Positions 36,285 to 45,380 of a DNA stretch of 64,000 bases are shown in pieces. The DNA comes from Rhynchospora pubera (Eukaryota; Streptophyta; Magnoliopsida; Poales; Cyperaceae). Numbering within the stretch: the stretch's first letter is position 1; each line of letters opens with the position of its first letter. The position numbers and the translations under genes were made by a program. The DNA lies in assembly GCA_028095005.1 (NCBI GenBank), contig CM051460.1:292133074-292197073 (forward strand), in the 5' to 3' direction. The notes beneath the pieces were generated by a model. It was given only the letters and a program-made list of their open reading frames with translations, was not told the DNA's origin and did no database searches.

Positions 36285-36942
36285 CAAAACGGGTCTTGGC
36301 TTCAAAAAGAGGAATCAATCCTTTTCTAGACCAAGAACCATGTCAAGCCCAACACAAAATGAGAGACTTTATCACACGAGCACCAATAGTAGGAACACTC
36401 ACGGGCAAGGGCAAAAGAATTTTGTTGGCTCTCAAAATGGTGCTCAAAAGAATTTTGGTAGGAATAGAAATGGGTCTCAAAGACCTCAAAAGAACTTCCA
36501 AAACAATCGGGGCCCAAGCAACTTGTATTTCAAAGGACCCGATGGGTGTTTTCATCCTTTTCAAAACAATGGTGGGAATAGGAATAGAACACACACTAGA
36601 CCTCAAACCAATGGGGGAAATCAAAAAGTCTCTCAACAAAACAAAAAGAATTTTCAAAAACCAAATTTGAGAAACTCTCAATCATACACTTTCTCTAAGG
36701 ATCCAAAGATTAGAGCCATGGAGCTTAGGCGTCATTTTGAAACCCATTTTGTTAGAGAAAGTTCACAAGTGAACAAGCCAACTTGTGCTTGTTGTAACTA
36801 TTGTGGTAAGAATGGCCATGTCACACTAGAATGCAAAGTTAGGAAAGCAAATCATACATCCGGTTCAATTAACATGATTTGGGTTCCTAAAATCACTTCC
36901 ACATCCGTTTTGATTGGTGGAAGTGGTTCGAGTGTGGCTTAG
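36250..36942 (+). CDS. Gag C-terminal / pre-protease part, in a shifted frame
   Basis: 230 codons overlapping the end of the gag frame. The sequence PNDKTGLGFKKRN following the A-run is what normally continues the Gag line in this family, so this was part of the same polyprotein. It is rich in Asn, Gln, Lys and Arg and has a second CCHC knuckle CNYCGKNGHVTLEC near residue 185. It ends in a TAG at 36940. From there to 37055 (112 bases) no frame is open, and pol then continues in the third frame. The start codon listed is only the first in-frame ATG. Whether the 36940-37055 break is normal for the family (separate pol expression) or damage is undecided. Confidence 0.75.
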   Translation: MIKCLWDKKPNDKTGLGFKKRNQSFSRPRTMSSPTQNERLYHTSTNSRNTHGQGQKNFVGSQNGAQKNFGRNRNGSQRPQKNFQNNRGPSNLYFKGPDGCFHPFQNNGGNRNRTHTRPQTNGGNQKVSQQNKKNFQKPNLRNSQSYTFSKDPKIRAMELRRHFETHFVRESSQVNKPTCACCNYCGKNGHVTLECKVRKANHTSGSINMIWVPKITSTSVLIGGSGSSVA

Positions 36943-37054
36943 TTAGCCATCTTCTTTCCCCAAGGTTATTCTTGTCAAATCTTAAGGGGGAAAGATTACA
37001 AGAATAATATATTAGTTGTTTGTTTCTAACTAATATGTATTCTTGTAGGTTTGT

Positions 37055-38830
37055 TTGTTATCATCATTCAAGAGAAGTGCTTGGATCATAGATAGTGGTT
37101 GTTCACATCACATGACGGGTGATGAATCTTGTTTCAAGACACTTGAACCTTTTGATGGTGGTGAGGTTACTTTTGGTAATAATCTTAGGAAGAGCTCTAT
37201 TATTGGTATAGGCTCGGTTGGAAACCAAAATCTAACGGTTTTTAATGTTTACCTTGTGGATGGTCTCAACTACAACCTTTTAAGTGTGAGCCAATTATGT
37301 GATGCGGGATATTATTTGAAATTTGATCACTCCTCTTGTTTTGTGCATCAAATTTCGGATAATTCTCTTGTTTACACGGGACAAAGGAAAAAGGATGTCT
37401 ATTACTTGAACTTTGATCACTTCACCAATGGTGAACAATGCTTTAGTGCCATAGCTACCGGTTCATGGTTATGGCATAGAAGACTTGGTCACGTTTCTCT
37501 AGACTCCATTAAGAAACTTGTGAAATTGAAACTTGTCCGTGGTCTTCCATCACATAAACTAGACTTAAATGGGTTGTGTGAAGCTTGCATGAAAGGCAAG
37601 CAAACCAAGTCTAGTTTCAAAACCAAAGAGATCATCTCAACATCTCAACCTTTGCAATTGCTTCATATGGACTTGTTTGGACCAATCAATGTCTTGAGTA
37701 TTAGTAAGAAAAAGTATGTCTTTGTGGTGGTAGATGACTATAGTCGCTTTACTTGGGTGTTCTTTCTTGCTCACAAGGAAGAAGCATTTGACCATTTTGT
37801 TAAGTTTAGCAATCGGGTTGAAAACGAAAAAGGGTTGAAAATCTCTAGAATTCGTAGTGACCATGGAAGGGAATTTGAAAATTCTAAATTTGATGAATTG
37901 TGCATAGAAAAACGATATAAACAAGAGTTTTCCGCTCCACGCACCCCTCAACAAAACGGTGTAGTGGAGAGGAAGAACCGTACCTTACAAGAATTAGCAC
38001 GCACCATGCTATATGAATTTGCCGTACCCAAATTTCTTTGGGCCGAAGCGGTAAATACGGCATGTCATGTAGTAAATCGTGCATGCATTCGTTCTCAACT
38101 CAAGAAAACTCTTTTTGAATTATGGTTCGGTCATACTCCTAATATATCCTATTTCCGTGTATTTGGCTCCAAATGTTTTGTCCTTGATGAGTCTCCTAAA
38201 GTAACCAAGTTTGATGCCAAGTCTTTGCCCGGTATTTTTGTTGGTTACTCAACCACAAGCAAAGCGTATAGAGTCTATTTGCCAAACTCAAAGGTAGTTA
38301 TTGAGTCTATTAATGTCAAATTTGATGAAAAAGTCCTTGAGGAATCCAAGGAAGGTAATTCTATTGTAGGTACACAAGTGGAAGAAACTACGCAAGAAAT
38401 CGAGTTACAACCACAGGTGATTATTGAGGAGCCTTTGAACCGGGTTGATGACATTTTGATAGGGGGAGAGACTCATGAGGAGGGTATCTTAGACACAACT
38501 CAAAATGAAACGCCTCATGATGATCCTCAACCTCAACCGTCTCCCCAACCGGTTCATGAGCCTCCCGAAGTGCTTAGAGAAGTTTCCTCTCATCCTCTTA
38601 CTAATGTCATAGGTGACCCTAGGGAAGGTGTTAAGACTAGGTCTAGTTTGCACCAAACTATTGGTCATTGTGCCTTTGTTTCTCAACTTGAACCAAAATC
38701 CTTCAAAGAGGCCAATGTTGACCCAAATTGGATTGTTGCCATGCAAGAAGAGTTGAACCAATTTGAAAGAAATCAAGTTTGGGAACTTGTACCATTACCA
38801 AAGGGTAAGCAAGTTATTGGTACCAAATGA
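37055..38830 (+). CDS. Pol part 1: protease, integrase, start of reverse transcriptase
   Basis: 591 codons. The aspartic protease active site is WIIDSGCSHHMTGD near residue 10. The integrase zinc domain has WHRRLGH and CEAC. The integrase catalytic core has HMDLFGP, then RSDHGREFEN, then NGVVERKN, so the D, D, E triad is complete. A Pro-rich linker follows, and then the first residues of the reverse transcriptase (WIVAMQEELNQFERNQVWEL). The frame ends at TGA 38828-38830, where the family has a conserved Trp (GTKWVF); the next codon continues the same frame. A single base change TGG to TGA explains it. The frame opens at 37055 without an ATG, consistent with expression as part of a polyprotein. 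Confidence 0.92.
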   Translation: MLSSFKRSAWIIDSGCSHHMTGDESCFKTLEPFDGGEVTFGNNLRKSSIIGIGSVGNQNLTVFNVYLVDGLNYNLLSVSQLCDAGYYLKFDHSSCFVHQISDNSLVYTGQRKKDVYYLNFDHFTNGEQCFSAIATGSWLWHRRLGHVSLDSIKKLVKLKLVRGLPSHKLDLNGLCEACMKGKQTKSSFKTKEIISTSQPLQLLHMDLFGPINVLSISKKKYVFVVVDDYSRFTWVFFLAHKEEAFDHFVKFSNRVENEKGLKISRIRSDHGREFENSKFDELCIEKRYKQEFSAPRTPQQNGVVERKNRTLQELARTMLYEFAVPKFLWAEAVNTACHVVNRACIRSQLKKTLFELWFGHTPNISYFRVFGSKCFVLDESPKVTKFDAKSLPGIFVGYSTTSKAYRVYLPNSKVVIESINVKFDEKVLEESKEGNSIVGTQVEETTQEIELQPQVIIEEPLNRVDDILIGGETHEEGILDTTQNETPHDDPQPQPSPQPVHEPPEVLREVSSHPLTNVIGDPREGVKTRSSLHQTIGHCAFVSQLEPKSFKEANVDPNWIVAMQEELNQFERNQVWELVPLPKGKQVIGTK

Positions 38831-40219
38831 GTTTTTAGAAACAAGCTAAGTGAGGATGGTATTGTGGTTAGAAACAAAGCCCGTTTGGTTGCACAAGGTT
38901 TCAAGCAACAAGAAGGTATTGATTTTGAGGAGAACTTTGCACCGGTTGCTCGTCTTGAATCCATTAGAATGCTCTTGGCTTTTGCCGCTAACAAAGGCTT
39001 TACCCTATTCCAAATGGATGTCAAGAGTGCTTTTCTAAATGGTTGGATAGATGAGGAAGTTTATGTCCAACAACCACCCGATTTTGTTGACCATTTCAAT
39101 CCGGACCATGTGTATAAGCTTCACAAAGCTTTGTATGGTTTGAAGCAAGCTCCTAGAGCTTGGTATGGTAGACTTTGTACCTTTCTTCTAAACAATGGTT
39201 TTAGTAGGGGCAAAATGGATACAACTATTTTCACTAAGAAAAGAGATGACCATTTGCTACTTGTGCAAATTTATGTGGATGATATTATCTTTGGCTCCAC
39301 TAATGCAACTCTTGCCCAAGAGTTTTCTTCTTTGATGAGTAGTGAATTTGAGATGAGCATGATGGGAGAACTCACTTTCTTCTTGGGGCTTCAAATCAAA
39401 CAACTCAAGGATGGTATCTTTGTGAACCAAGTCAAATATGCCAAGGAGTTAGTGAAGAAATACGGTGTTGAAGATAGCAAGAGTTTAGACACACCCATGG
39501 GCAAAAGTGCGAATATCGATGCGGATGAGAAAGGCAAGCCTATGGACATAACTCCCTATCGGGGCATGATCGGTAGCCTACTCTATCTCACGGCTAGTAG
39601 GCCGGATATTATGTATGCCGTATGTCTATGTGCTAGGTACCAAGCCAATCCTAAGGAATCTCACCACAAAGCGGTAAAACGTATCTTGCGATACGTCAAG
39701 GGTACTCAAAACCTAGGTCTTTGGTATGGTAGACAAACCGAACTAGACTTGTTAGGTTATACCGATGCCGATTTTGCCGGTGACCGTATGGACCGCAAAA
39801 GTACTAGTGGAACTTGCCAATTTCTTGGTGGTTCACTTGTATCTTGGTCTAGTCGCAAACAAACTTCGGTTGCTCTCTCCACCGCGGAAGCGGAATATGT
39901 AGCGGCCGGTAGTTGTTGTACTCAACTTCTTTGGATGATGCAAACCCTTAGGGATTTTGAGTTAGATTTCCAAAAGGTACCAATCTTGTGTGACAATACT
40001 AGTGCCATCCTTATATCCAAAAATCCGGTATTGCACTCTAGAACCAAGCACATAGAGATACGACATCATTTTATCCGTGATCATGTTGAGAAAGGTGATG
40101 TGGAATTGGTCTACATCGACACGAAGGAGCAAATTGCCGATATCTTCACCAAACCTCTTCCAACACAACAACATCTTGAACTTAGGTTCAAACTTGGTAT
40201 GCTTGAACTCAAAGATTAA
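38831..40219 (+). CDS. Pol part 2: reverse transcriptase and RNase H
   Basis: Continues pol in the same frame right after the nonsense codon; the first in-frame ATG is at 38864. The reverse transcriptase shows KARLVAQGF, FQMDVKSAFLNG, YGLKQAPRAWY and the catalytic YVDDIIFG. RNase H shows YTDADFAGD, STAEAEY, CDNTSAI, KHIEIRHHFIRD and ends DIFTKPL..., with all four acidic catalytic positions present. The domains are full length. Only the upstream nonsense codon separates them from part 1, so the enzymes could still be made by readthrough or were functional very recently. Confidence 0.93.
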   Translation, partial: VFRNKLSEDGIVVRNKARLVAQGFKQQEGIDFEENFAPVARLESIRMLLAFAANKGFTLFQMDVKSAFLNGWIDEEVYVQQPPDFVDHFNPDHVYKLHKALYGLKQAPRAWYGRLCTFLLNNGFSRGKMDTTIFTKKRDDHLLLVQIYVDDIIFGSTNATLAQEFSSLMSSEFEMSMMGELTFFLGLQIKQLKDGIFVNQVKYAKELVKKYGVEDSKSLDTPMGKSANIDADEKGKPMDITPYRGMIGSLLYLTASRPDIMYAVCLCARYQANPKESHHKAVKRILRYVKGTQNLGLWYGRQTELDLLGYTDADFAGDRMDRKSTSGTCQFLGGSLVSWSSRKQTSVALSTAEAEYVAAGSCCTQLLWMMQTLRDFELDFQKVPILCDNTSAILISKNPVLHSRTKHIEIRHHFIRDHVEKGDVELVYIDTKEQIADIFTKPLPTQQHLELRFKLGMLELKD

Positions 40220-40363
40220 ATTTATGCATATCATGTTGTTGTCTTTGTTGTTTGGAGCTCATTTCAGTTTAAATTGGTTTTATTTCTTTTGAAAACCCTG
40301 AAAAATAAGTTTTTAACTATTTCGGTCTTAATTTTCTGAATTTTCTGGTTTTCTGTTGACTCT

Positions 40364-40887
40364 GGCGTTACACAACGCCACTCAGCGTCTTGCAACGCAA
40401 GAGTAACGTTAGTTTAAAATGAATTTATGCTGAATTTTGAATTCTGTCGAGTTAAACGTTGTACAACACTGCTAATCGTTGCACAACGCTTGTTTGATTT
40501 TTTCGTGTAACGTTGCACAACGCTGTCTATCGCTGTACAACGCTGTCTGTTTTATTTTAATTTTACTTTGCTGAATTTCAAAATCTGTCGCGTTCAACGT
40601 TATATAACGCTACTTACCGTTGTACAACGCCAGTCTGTTGTTTTTACTTAACGTTGCACAACGCTGTCCATCGTTGTAAGACGTTGCTTTATTTCTTTAT
40701 TTTTATTTTTATTTTTTATTTTTTATTTTGGCTTTAGTGTTGTCCAACGCCCTTTAACGTTGCACAACGCTGGGTTATAGCGTTACCCATCGCTACTCAG
40801 CGTTGTACAACGGAGCAGTCAGTCTCTGCTCAATTTTCGCTGTTTTGACTCCTGCGTTGTACAACGCCCTTTGGCGTTACTTAACGG
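40364..40887 (+). promoter_or_regulatory. Second array of paired palindromes, between pol and the third ORF
   Basis: Starting 145 bases after pol, at least twelve copies of the LTR-type near-palindrome occur (for example gcgttacacaacgc at 40364, tgcgttgtacaacgcc at 40852). Again the second member of a pair starts 20 bp after the first, as in cgttgcacaacgc-tgtctat-cgctgtacaacgc. The array is outside the LTR and ends about 400 bases upstream of the third ORF. Inferred role: an internal promoter or enhancer for that ORF. Confidence 0.8.
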
Positions 40888-40914
40888 TGGAAGCGATTTT
40901 AACAGACGCGACCC

Positions 40915-41282
40915 CACCTTCTCTCTTTCTTCTTCTTCTTCTCTCTCAAATCCGAGCCCCCTTTTCTTTTCTCTCTTTCTCTCCAACTCACACCTTTCCA
41001 TCTCCCTCTCTCAATACTCTCTCAATTCTCTCTCTTCACTCCAACCAAAACTACCAAAATACTCTCCACTCTCTCCTCTCCACCCTCATACCCTCAAATC
41101 ACTCTCTCTCTCTCTCTATCTCTCAATCTACCGAAACCCTAGCCACCGCCATCACCGTCAATTCCGGCGATCCGACCGTCGGATTTTCGATCGGCTTTGG
41201 TTTTGTGCTCTCCAAGGTCATCTCATCCTCTCCCGCTCTTCAATTTTAAGGTTTCACCTCATCCTCTCTCTCTCAATTTTCA
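40915..41282 (+). promoter_or_regulatory. CT-rich leader of the envelope-like ORF
   Basis: A strongly pyrimidine-rich stretch (runs of ctctctct and cttcttctt) directly before the ATG at 41283. Pyrimidine patches of this kind are common at plant transcription starts and in 5' untranslated regions. No TATA box was seen between the palindromes and this stretch. Confidence 0.5.
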
Positions 41283-42584
41283 ATGGCACCAAAAATCGCT
41301 ACCAACAAACGGACTAAGCGCAACCCCAAGGGTGCCTCCTCATCCAACCCACCGGTTCAAACCGACCAACCAATTCCAATGGAAATACCACCCGTACCCG
41401 TGGATTGGACCCTCTCTTCTTCCAACACTTACCTCTTCAAAGACTCGGCCTCTTTCATGCATTTTTGCCAATACCGTGAAGTCAATCGCGAGTGTTCCGA
41501 GTGCTTTTTCTTTGAGCACCCGTATGGTGTCTACCATTTGAATCCAAGGGAATTGACTTGGATCAAAGAAAGGATTGAATATTGGAACATGGCGGGTCTT
41601 CTCGCGCATTCTCAACCGTACAACCCGTCATTAATCAAGCTCTTCTATGCAAATCTCACCATGACGTGGACCGATGGCCACCCAACCGCCAACTCTTATG
41701 TCCTCGGTCGCCACATCTCAATCACCGAGGAAAGCTTGGCCAACCTTCTCGGCCTCGACAATGATAACTTGGAGATTTACATTCATGCCAATTGGCCCCG
41801 CGAATTGCCTCCATATGACGAATACCACCGCTTCTTTTATTGTTGGAGGAACTACAATGTTCGCCAATTCACCGCCACCGAGCTACCGGCCTTGCATCGC
41901 CTTCTTTTTCTCTTCATCAACAACATCATCACTCCCAAGGCCACCATCAAAACCAATGTGGAGCAATTCGCCGTGTTTCCCCTTCGCTCCCTCCTTGAGA
42001 TGAATCAAAAGGTCAATCTCCCTTACATCATGCTTGCTCATATGGCACGGGTCGATAACTCTTCTCGCTTCTCTTTTCCATATGCCCACATCATTCAATC
42101 CATTCTCATTGAAAACGGCATCCCTCATGACACACCTCTTTGGGGCGAACCCGTGCCCAAGAATGCCATTGCTCATCCCGAAAACCTCATGGCACATCTA
42201 AACGTTACCGGATGGACGGCCCAAGACGATAACTCCATTGTGCCCGGTGCATTCCACCGCAATAACTACATTTTCCGACGAAATGCCACCATCAATCAAT
42301 ACGAGGAGATAGGCAATGAACCCTTGCATGTGCCCGGCGGACGGATGGAGGGTCAAGGCGCACCTCAAGACTTCCATGCCTACCTTGATGCCAAATTTGC
42401 CGCCTTGACAACTCACATTGATACGCGGTTCAACACAATTGAAGAGAATTTGACCGCCTACCAAGCCAAGACCGATGCCTCGATCACTCATCTCAAGGAT
42501 GAGATGATCAACCTTTGGGGAAAGATGGAGCTCCATCTCAAGAGAGGATCCGGTAGTGGCGCGGGTGATGATGATGAGGAGTAG
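41283..42584 (+). CDS. Sirevirus envelope-like / 'putative plant transposon protein'
   Basis: 433 codons, intact. Residues 1-40 are basic and Pro/Ser-rich (MAPKIATNKRTKRNPKGASS). Residues about 95-250 hold the core of the plant transposon protein family: LIKLFYANL, SYVLGRHISITEESLANLLG, then ELPALHRLLFLFINNIITPK and the LPYIMLAHMAR region. Residues about 365-425 look like a coiled coil and the tail is acidic (GAGDDDEE). Sireviruses such as SIRE1 carry an ORF here called env-like by position. I see no signal peptide, transmembrane helix or furin-type site, so a membrane glycoprotein role is not supported. It has its own leader and lies 1.06 kb after pol. Codon use is C-richer than pol. Function unknown. 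Confidence 0.85.
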   Translation: MAPKIATNKRTKRNPKGASSSNPPVQTDQPIPMEIPPVPVDWTLSSSNTYLFKDSASFMHFCQYREVNRECSECFFFEHPYGVYHLNPRELTWIKERIEYWNMAGLLAHSQPYNPSLIKLFYANLTMTWTDGHPTANSYVLGRHISITEESLANLLGLDNDNLEIYIHANWPRELPPYDEYHRFFYCWRNYNVRQFTATELPALHRLLFLFINNIITPKATIKTNVEQFAVFPLRSLLEMNQKVNLPYIMLAHMARVDNSSRFSFPYAHIIQSILIENGIPHDTPLWGEPVPKNAIAHPENLMAHLNVTGWTAQDDNSIVPGAFHRNNYIFRRNATINQYEEIGNEPLHVPGGRMEGQGAPQDFHAYLDAKFAALTTHIDTRFNTIEENLTAYQAKTDASITHLKDEMINLWGKMELHLKRGSGSGAGDDDEE

Positions 42585-42914
42585 TCATAGCCGAAACCGT
42601 CTCCAAGCCTTAGCCCTCTCTTTTCTCTTTATTTTGATTTTCGTAGTTTTTTTTTTTTTTTGCCTTTCGTCTCTCTTTTGTGTTTTTTCGTTGTTTTGAT
42701 TGACTAAGTGGTGCTAAATGGCTTTGTTTTGTTATATGAATGTTGCTTGAATTATGTTAAGTTTTAATGAATTATGTTTGTGCTAAATGGCTTCGTTTTT
42801 TTATATAATTAGCTCTTTTTCTTTTAATATGCATGCATGGTCTATAATTGTTAGTTTATGCCTTCGTTAAACCTTGTTAGTTACCCCTAATCAACTGAAC
42901 TTAGTGGTCAAATT

Positions 42915-43085
42915 CTTTTCGAAAGGGGGAGGATCTTTATGGTTTGTCATCAAGGGCGTTTTGGGTATTCTTTTCCTTATTTGCAAAAAGGGGGAGAATT
43001 AGGTAATTTGTGGTATTCCGCCTTGTTATATCAAGTCCCAAATTTACCTTAGGTGTTGTTTTGCAACTCGGCAAAAGGGGGAGAT
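42915..43085 (+). promoter_or_regulatory. Three polypurine tracts before the 3' LTR
   Basis: 'gaaagggggagga' near 42921, 'aaaaagggggagaa' near 42985, and 'gcaaaagggggagat' at 43071-43085, the last directly against the 3' LTR. Repeated polypurine tracts upstream of the 3' LTR are a known Sirevirus trait. The last one is the functional primer site by position. Confidence 0.85.
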
Positions 43086-44654
43086 TGTTGGTTAAACATT
43101 TTCTCTCGATTTGCCGATTTGCAAAACAACACCGAAACCCTTAAAACTAACATCTCTTCTTAGTGCTTTATAGCTAGATTTATTGAAGAATGGATTAAAG
43201 CAAGTGTGGCACTTAGTTTGGAGGTTCAAGAGATTGCTTTGGTCTAGTTAGAATCATTAGTTAAGGTTTAATTAAACTCTAAACTAATCTCAATCAATTT
43301 GCTGGTAAAATGCTCAGTTTTTCTGTCCAGCGTCATACAACGCCAGTTGCCGTTACACAACGCAGAGTTAATTCGCTCTTAAATTGCAAAATCTCTGACA
43401 AGGTTGGAACAGCGTTACACAACGCTCACTGGCGTTGTGCAACGTTAGTTCATTTGCTTTTAAACCTGTTAAATCCATTATTTCTCCTTGTCAGAACGTT
43501 GTGCAACGCTAAGTAACGTTACACAACATTTCCACTCCTATGTTGTGTAACGCTATTCAGCGTTGTACAACGTAGTCTCAGGCAGGGGACTCTACATTGC
43601 TCAGACATCGATCTGCATCGATGCTGCATGCATGCTGCCTTGTTCCATGCATCATAGCGTTGTGTGATGCTCTAAACTTCGCTCAGACATCGCTCAGTCG
43701 CTCTGGTCGCGTAGAGCAACGCTGAATAGCGTTGTGCAACGGCTACGTTGTGTGACGCCAGTCAGCGTCGTATGACGTTCTGACAATATTGTTTGAGTTT
43801 GTCAGTTCTGCCTTGATTCTTCTCTTGACTTCGTTGTGCAACGCTACCAAGCGTTACACAACGCTCTGACAAGTTCCAACGGAACTGTCGAGCTTCTGCT
43901 TTGGATTTTTGCTGAAGCGTTGTGCAACGCTGTATAACGTTACACAACGCTCTGACAACTCACAACGTTATTGTCTGTGACCGTTTGATTTTTCAACGGC
44001 TATTTCAGCGTTGTACAACGCCATATAGCGTTGTATAACGGTAGAGTCTGTTTTGACTGGTCTTTGGAGCTGTTGGCGCCCTCTATATATATGGGGCCTC
44101 TTGGAACTGTTTAGTTACTTTTGAAACCTTTGAAACTCCTCCCTTTTGAGCTCCAACCAGTTAGACATTACTCTCTCTTGTGTTTGAGTATTATTTTAGC
44201 AAAATCATTGAGATTAGTGTGTGCAAAACCAATCCACTAGTGTTAATTGCTAGATTTGTTGAGTGATTTGGTTAGAGCCTCAATCCTTTGAGTGTTTGAG
44301 CTTGTTTAATTGAGTTAGGCCAATCCACCTTGAGAGTGATTGTAACAAGGTGATTTGGTTCGAATTTGTAGTCCCGTTCGTTGTGGAATTGAACGGAGCG
44401 CGCCCATTTCGAGGTTGCGGAACTCCCGGAGACGTACGACTAAGGCTAGCACTTCCTAGCGGGTCGGAACTCCGTAATATATCGCGTGTCACCTCTTTTC
44501 TTCTCTCTTTACTTTTATTGCATTGTGAATTGCTTGTGCTTTGATTGTTTTTGTTAGACCAAGTTTGAATTGAACCAAATATTGACCATACCGGTTTAGA
44601 AATTTGCTTTTGTGCCTATTCACCCCCCTCTAGGCCTTTAAATTAGGGACAACA
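43086..44654 (+). repeat. Inner element 3' LTR (1569 bp)
   Basis: Same length as the 5' LTR. By-eye comparison finds about 16 substitutions and no indel. The palindrome array is repeated at about 43329-44045 and the TATA box at 44084-44092. Several of the substitutions fall in palindrome cores (for example the gtgtgacgc to gtgtgatgc change near 43663), some of the C-to-T/G-to-A type expected at methylated cytosines. Confidence 0.96.
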
Positions 44655-44659
44655 GAAAC

Positions 44660-45380
44660 ATTATATCACTCTTTCTCGCAAGGTACTCGAGGATATCCTT
44701 GACTATTGTCCTAATGTGTCTCTCTTGTATCCATTTAACAACTGTTTGCCATATCCTTTGGATACTACACATTGGGGCATATGCAAAAATATGACATACA
44801 AAATGGAACTTATAATGAAAGAATGCTTGAACTGTTTCATGCACTTTCTTGAATTGAGTTGCAATAAACTGAGTCAAATACTCAAGTTATTTGCCATGTG
44901 ACGTGGTTAGACATCATTTCTTGGAGTCCACCTTTCGTGTTTCTAGAACAGTTCGTCATTATATGCATATTTGTTCAAACCTAACATCTATCATAATCTA
45001 TCTCAATAGATATGTTTCCTAGGATTTAGGTAATCTTGCCCAAGTTCTCTATTGAGAAAACATTCTCCAATGAGATCTTGACAATATTCATTTTTCTTAA
45101 TATTATTCCCAATCATGTATAGTTATCTTGTACAATACAAGTAACATAATTATGCTCCCACTTAATATCTTGTCTATACAAGATGCTTTTGACGAAGTTC
45201 AACTCCTTGACTTCCTAGTCAAAAATTTATTCCGATCTCCACAACACTTGCTTCAATCCACTAATGGATCATTCAAGCATGTGTATGTTTCTAGCAATAC
45301 ATTAAACCAAAATCTCGATTTGTGTCATATACACAACATGTTTCTTCATTCATTCGAAGAAGGCGGTTTTATGTGACTTT
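44660..45380 (-). pseudogene. Outer element reverse transcriptase remnant
   Basis: On the minus strand at about 45240-45380, with stops, one reads KTAFFE, MKKHVVYMTQIE and then GLKQVLWRSE.IFD.EVKEL. These match the copia blocks KTAFLNG, EE.VYM.QPEGF and YGLKQASR.WN.RFD..VK. At about 44660-44760 the minus frame HIRTIVKDILEYLARKSDIM matches H...VK.IL.YL..TKD near the RT/RNase H border. The order is correct for an element read right to left. At least two in-frame stops lie within the GLKQ block alone, so the gene is dead. Confidence 0.75.

Larger units (their letters stand above)
32952..44654 (+). mobile_element. Inner Sirevirus-type Ty1/copia retrotransposon with envelope-like ORF
   Basis: A full-length 11.7-kb element with 1569-bp LTRs at both ends and a perfect 5-bp target duplication GAAAC (32947-32951 and 44655-44659). 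Its order is LTR, initiator tRNA-Met primer site, gag with zinc knuckle, protease, integrase, reverse transcriptase, RNase H, a third ORF of the envelope-like/'plant transposon protein' type, several polypurine tracts, LTR. Integrase before reverse transcriptase defines Ty1/copia. The long gag, the third ORF and the multiple polypurine tracts define the Sirevirus (SIRE1-like) genus. By eye the LTRs differ at about 16 of 1569 positions with no indel. Two lesions were seen in gag-pol: an extra A at 36271-36276 and a nonsense codon at 38828. Confidence 0.95.

Noticed and set aside
40803..41317. 148-codon frames ahead of the third ORF
   Set aside because: They are translations of the palindrome block and CT-rich leader and have no protein-like features.
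41283..42584. Calling the third ORF a true envelope glycoprotein
   Set aside because: No signal peptide, membrane helix or cleavage site can be seen. The name 'envelope-like' is kept only because of position.
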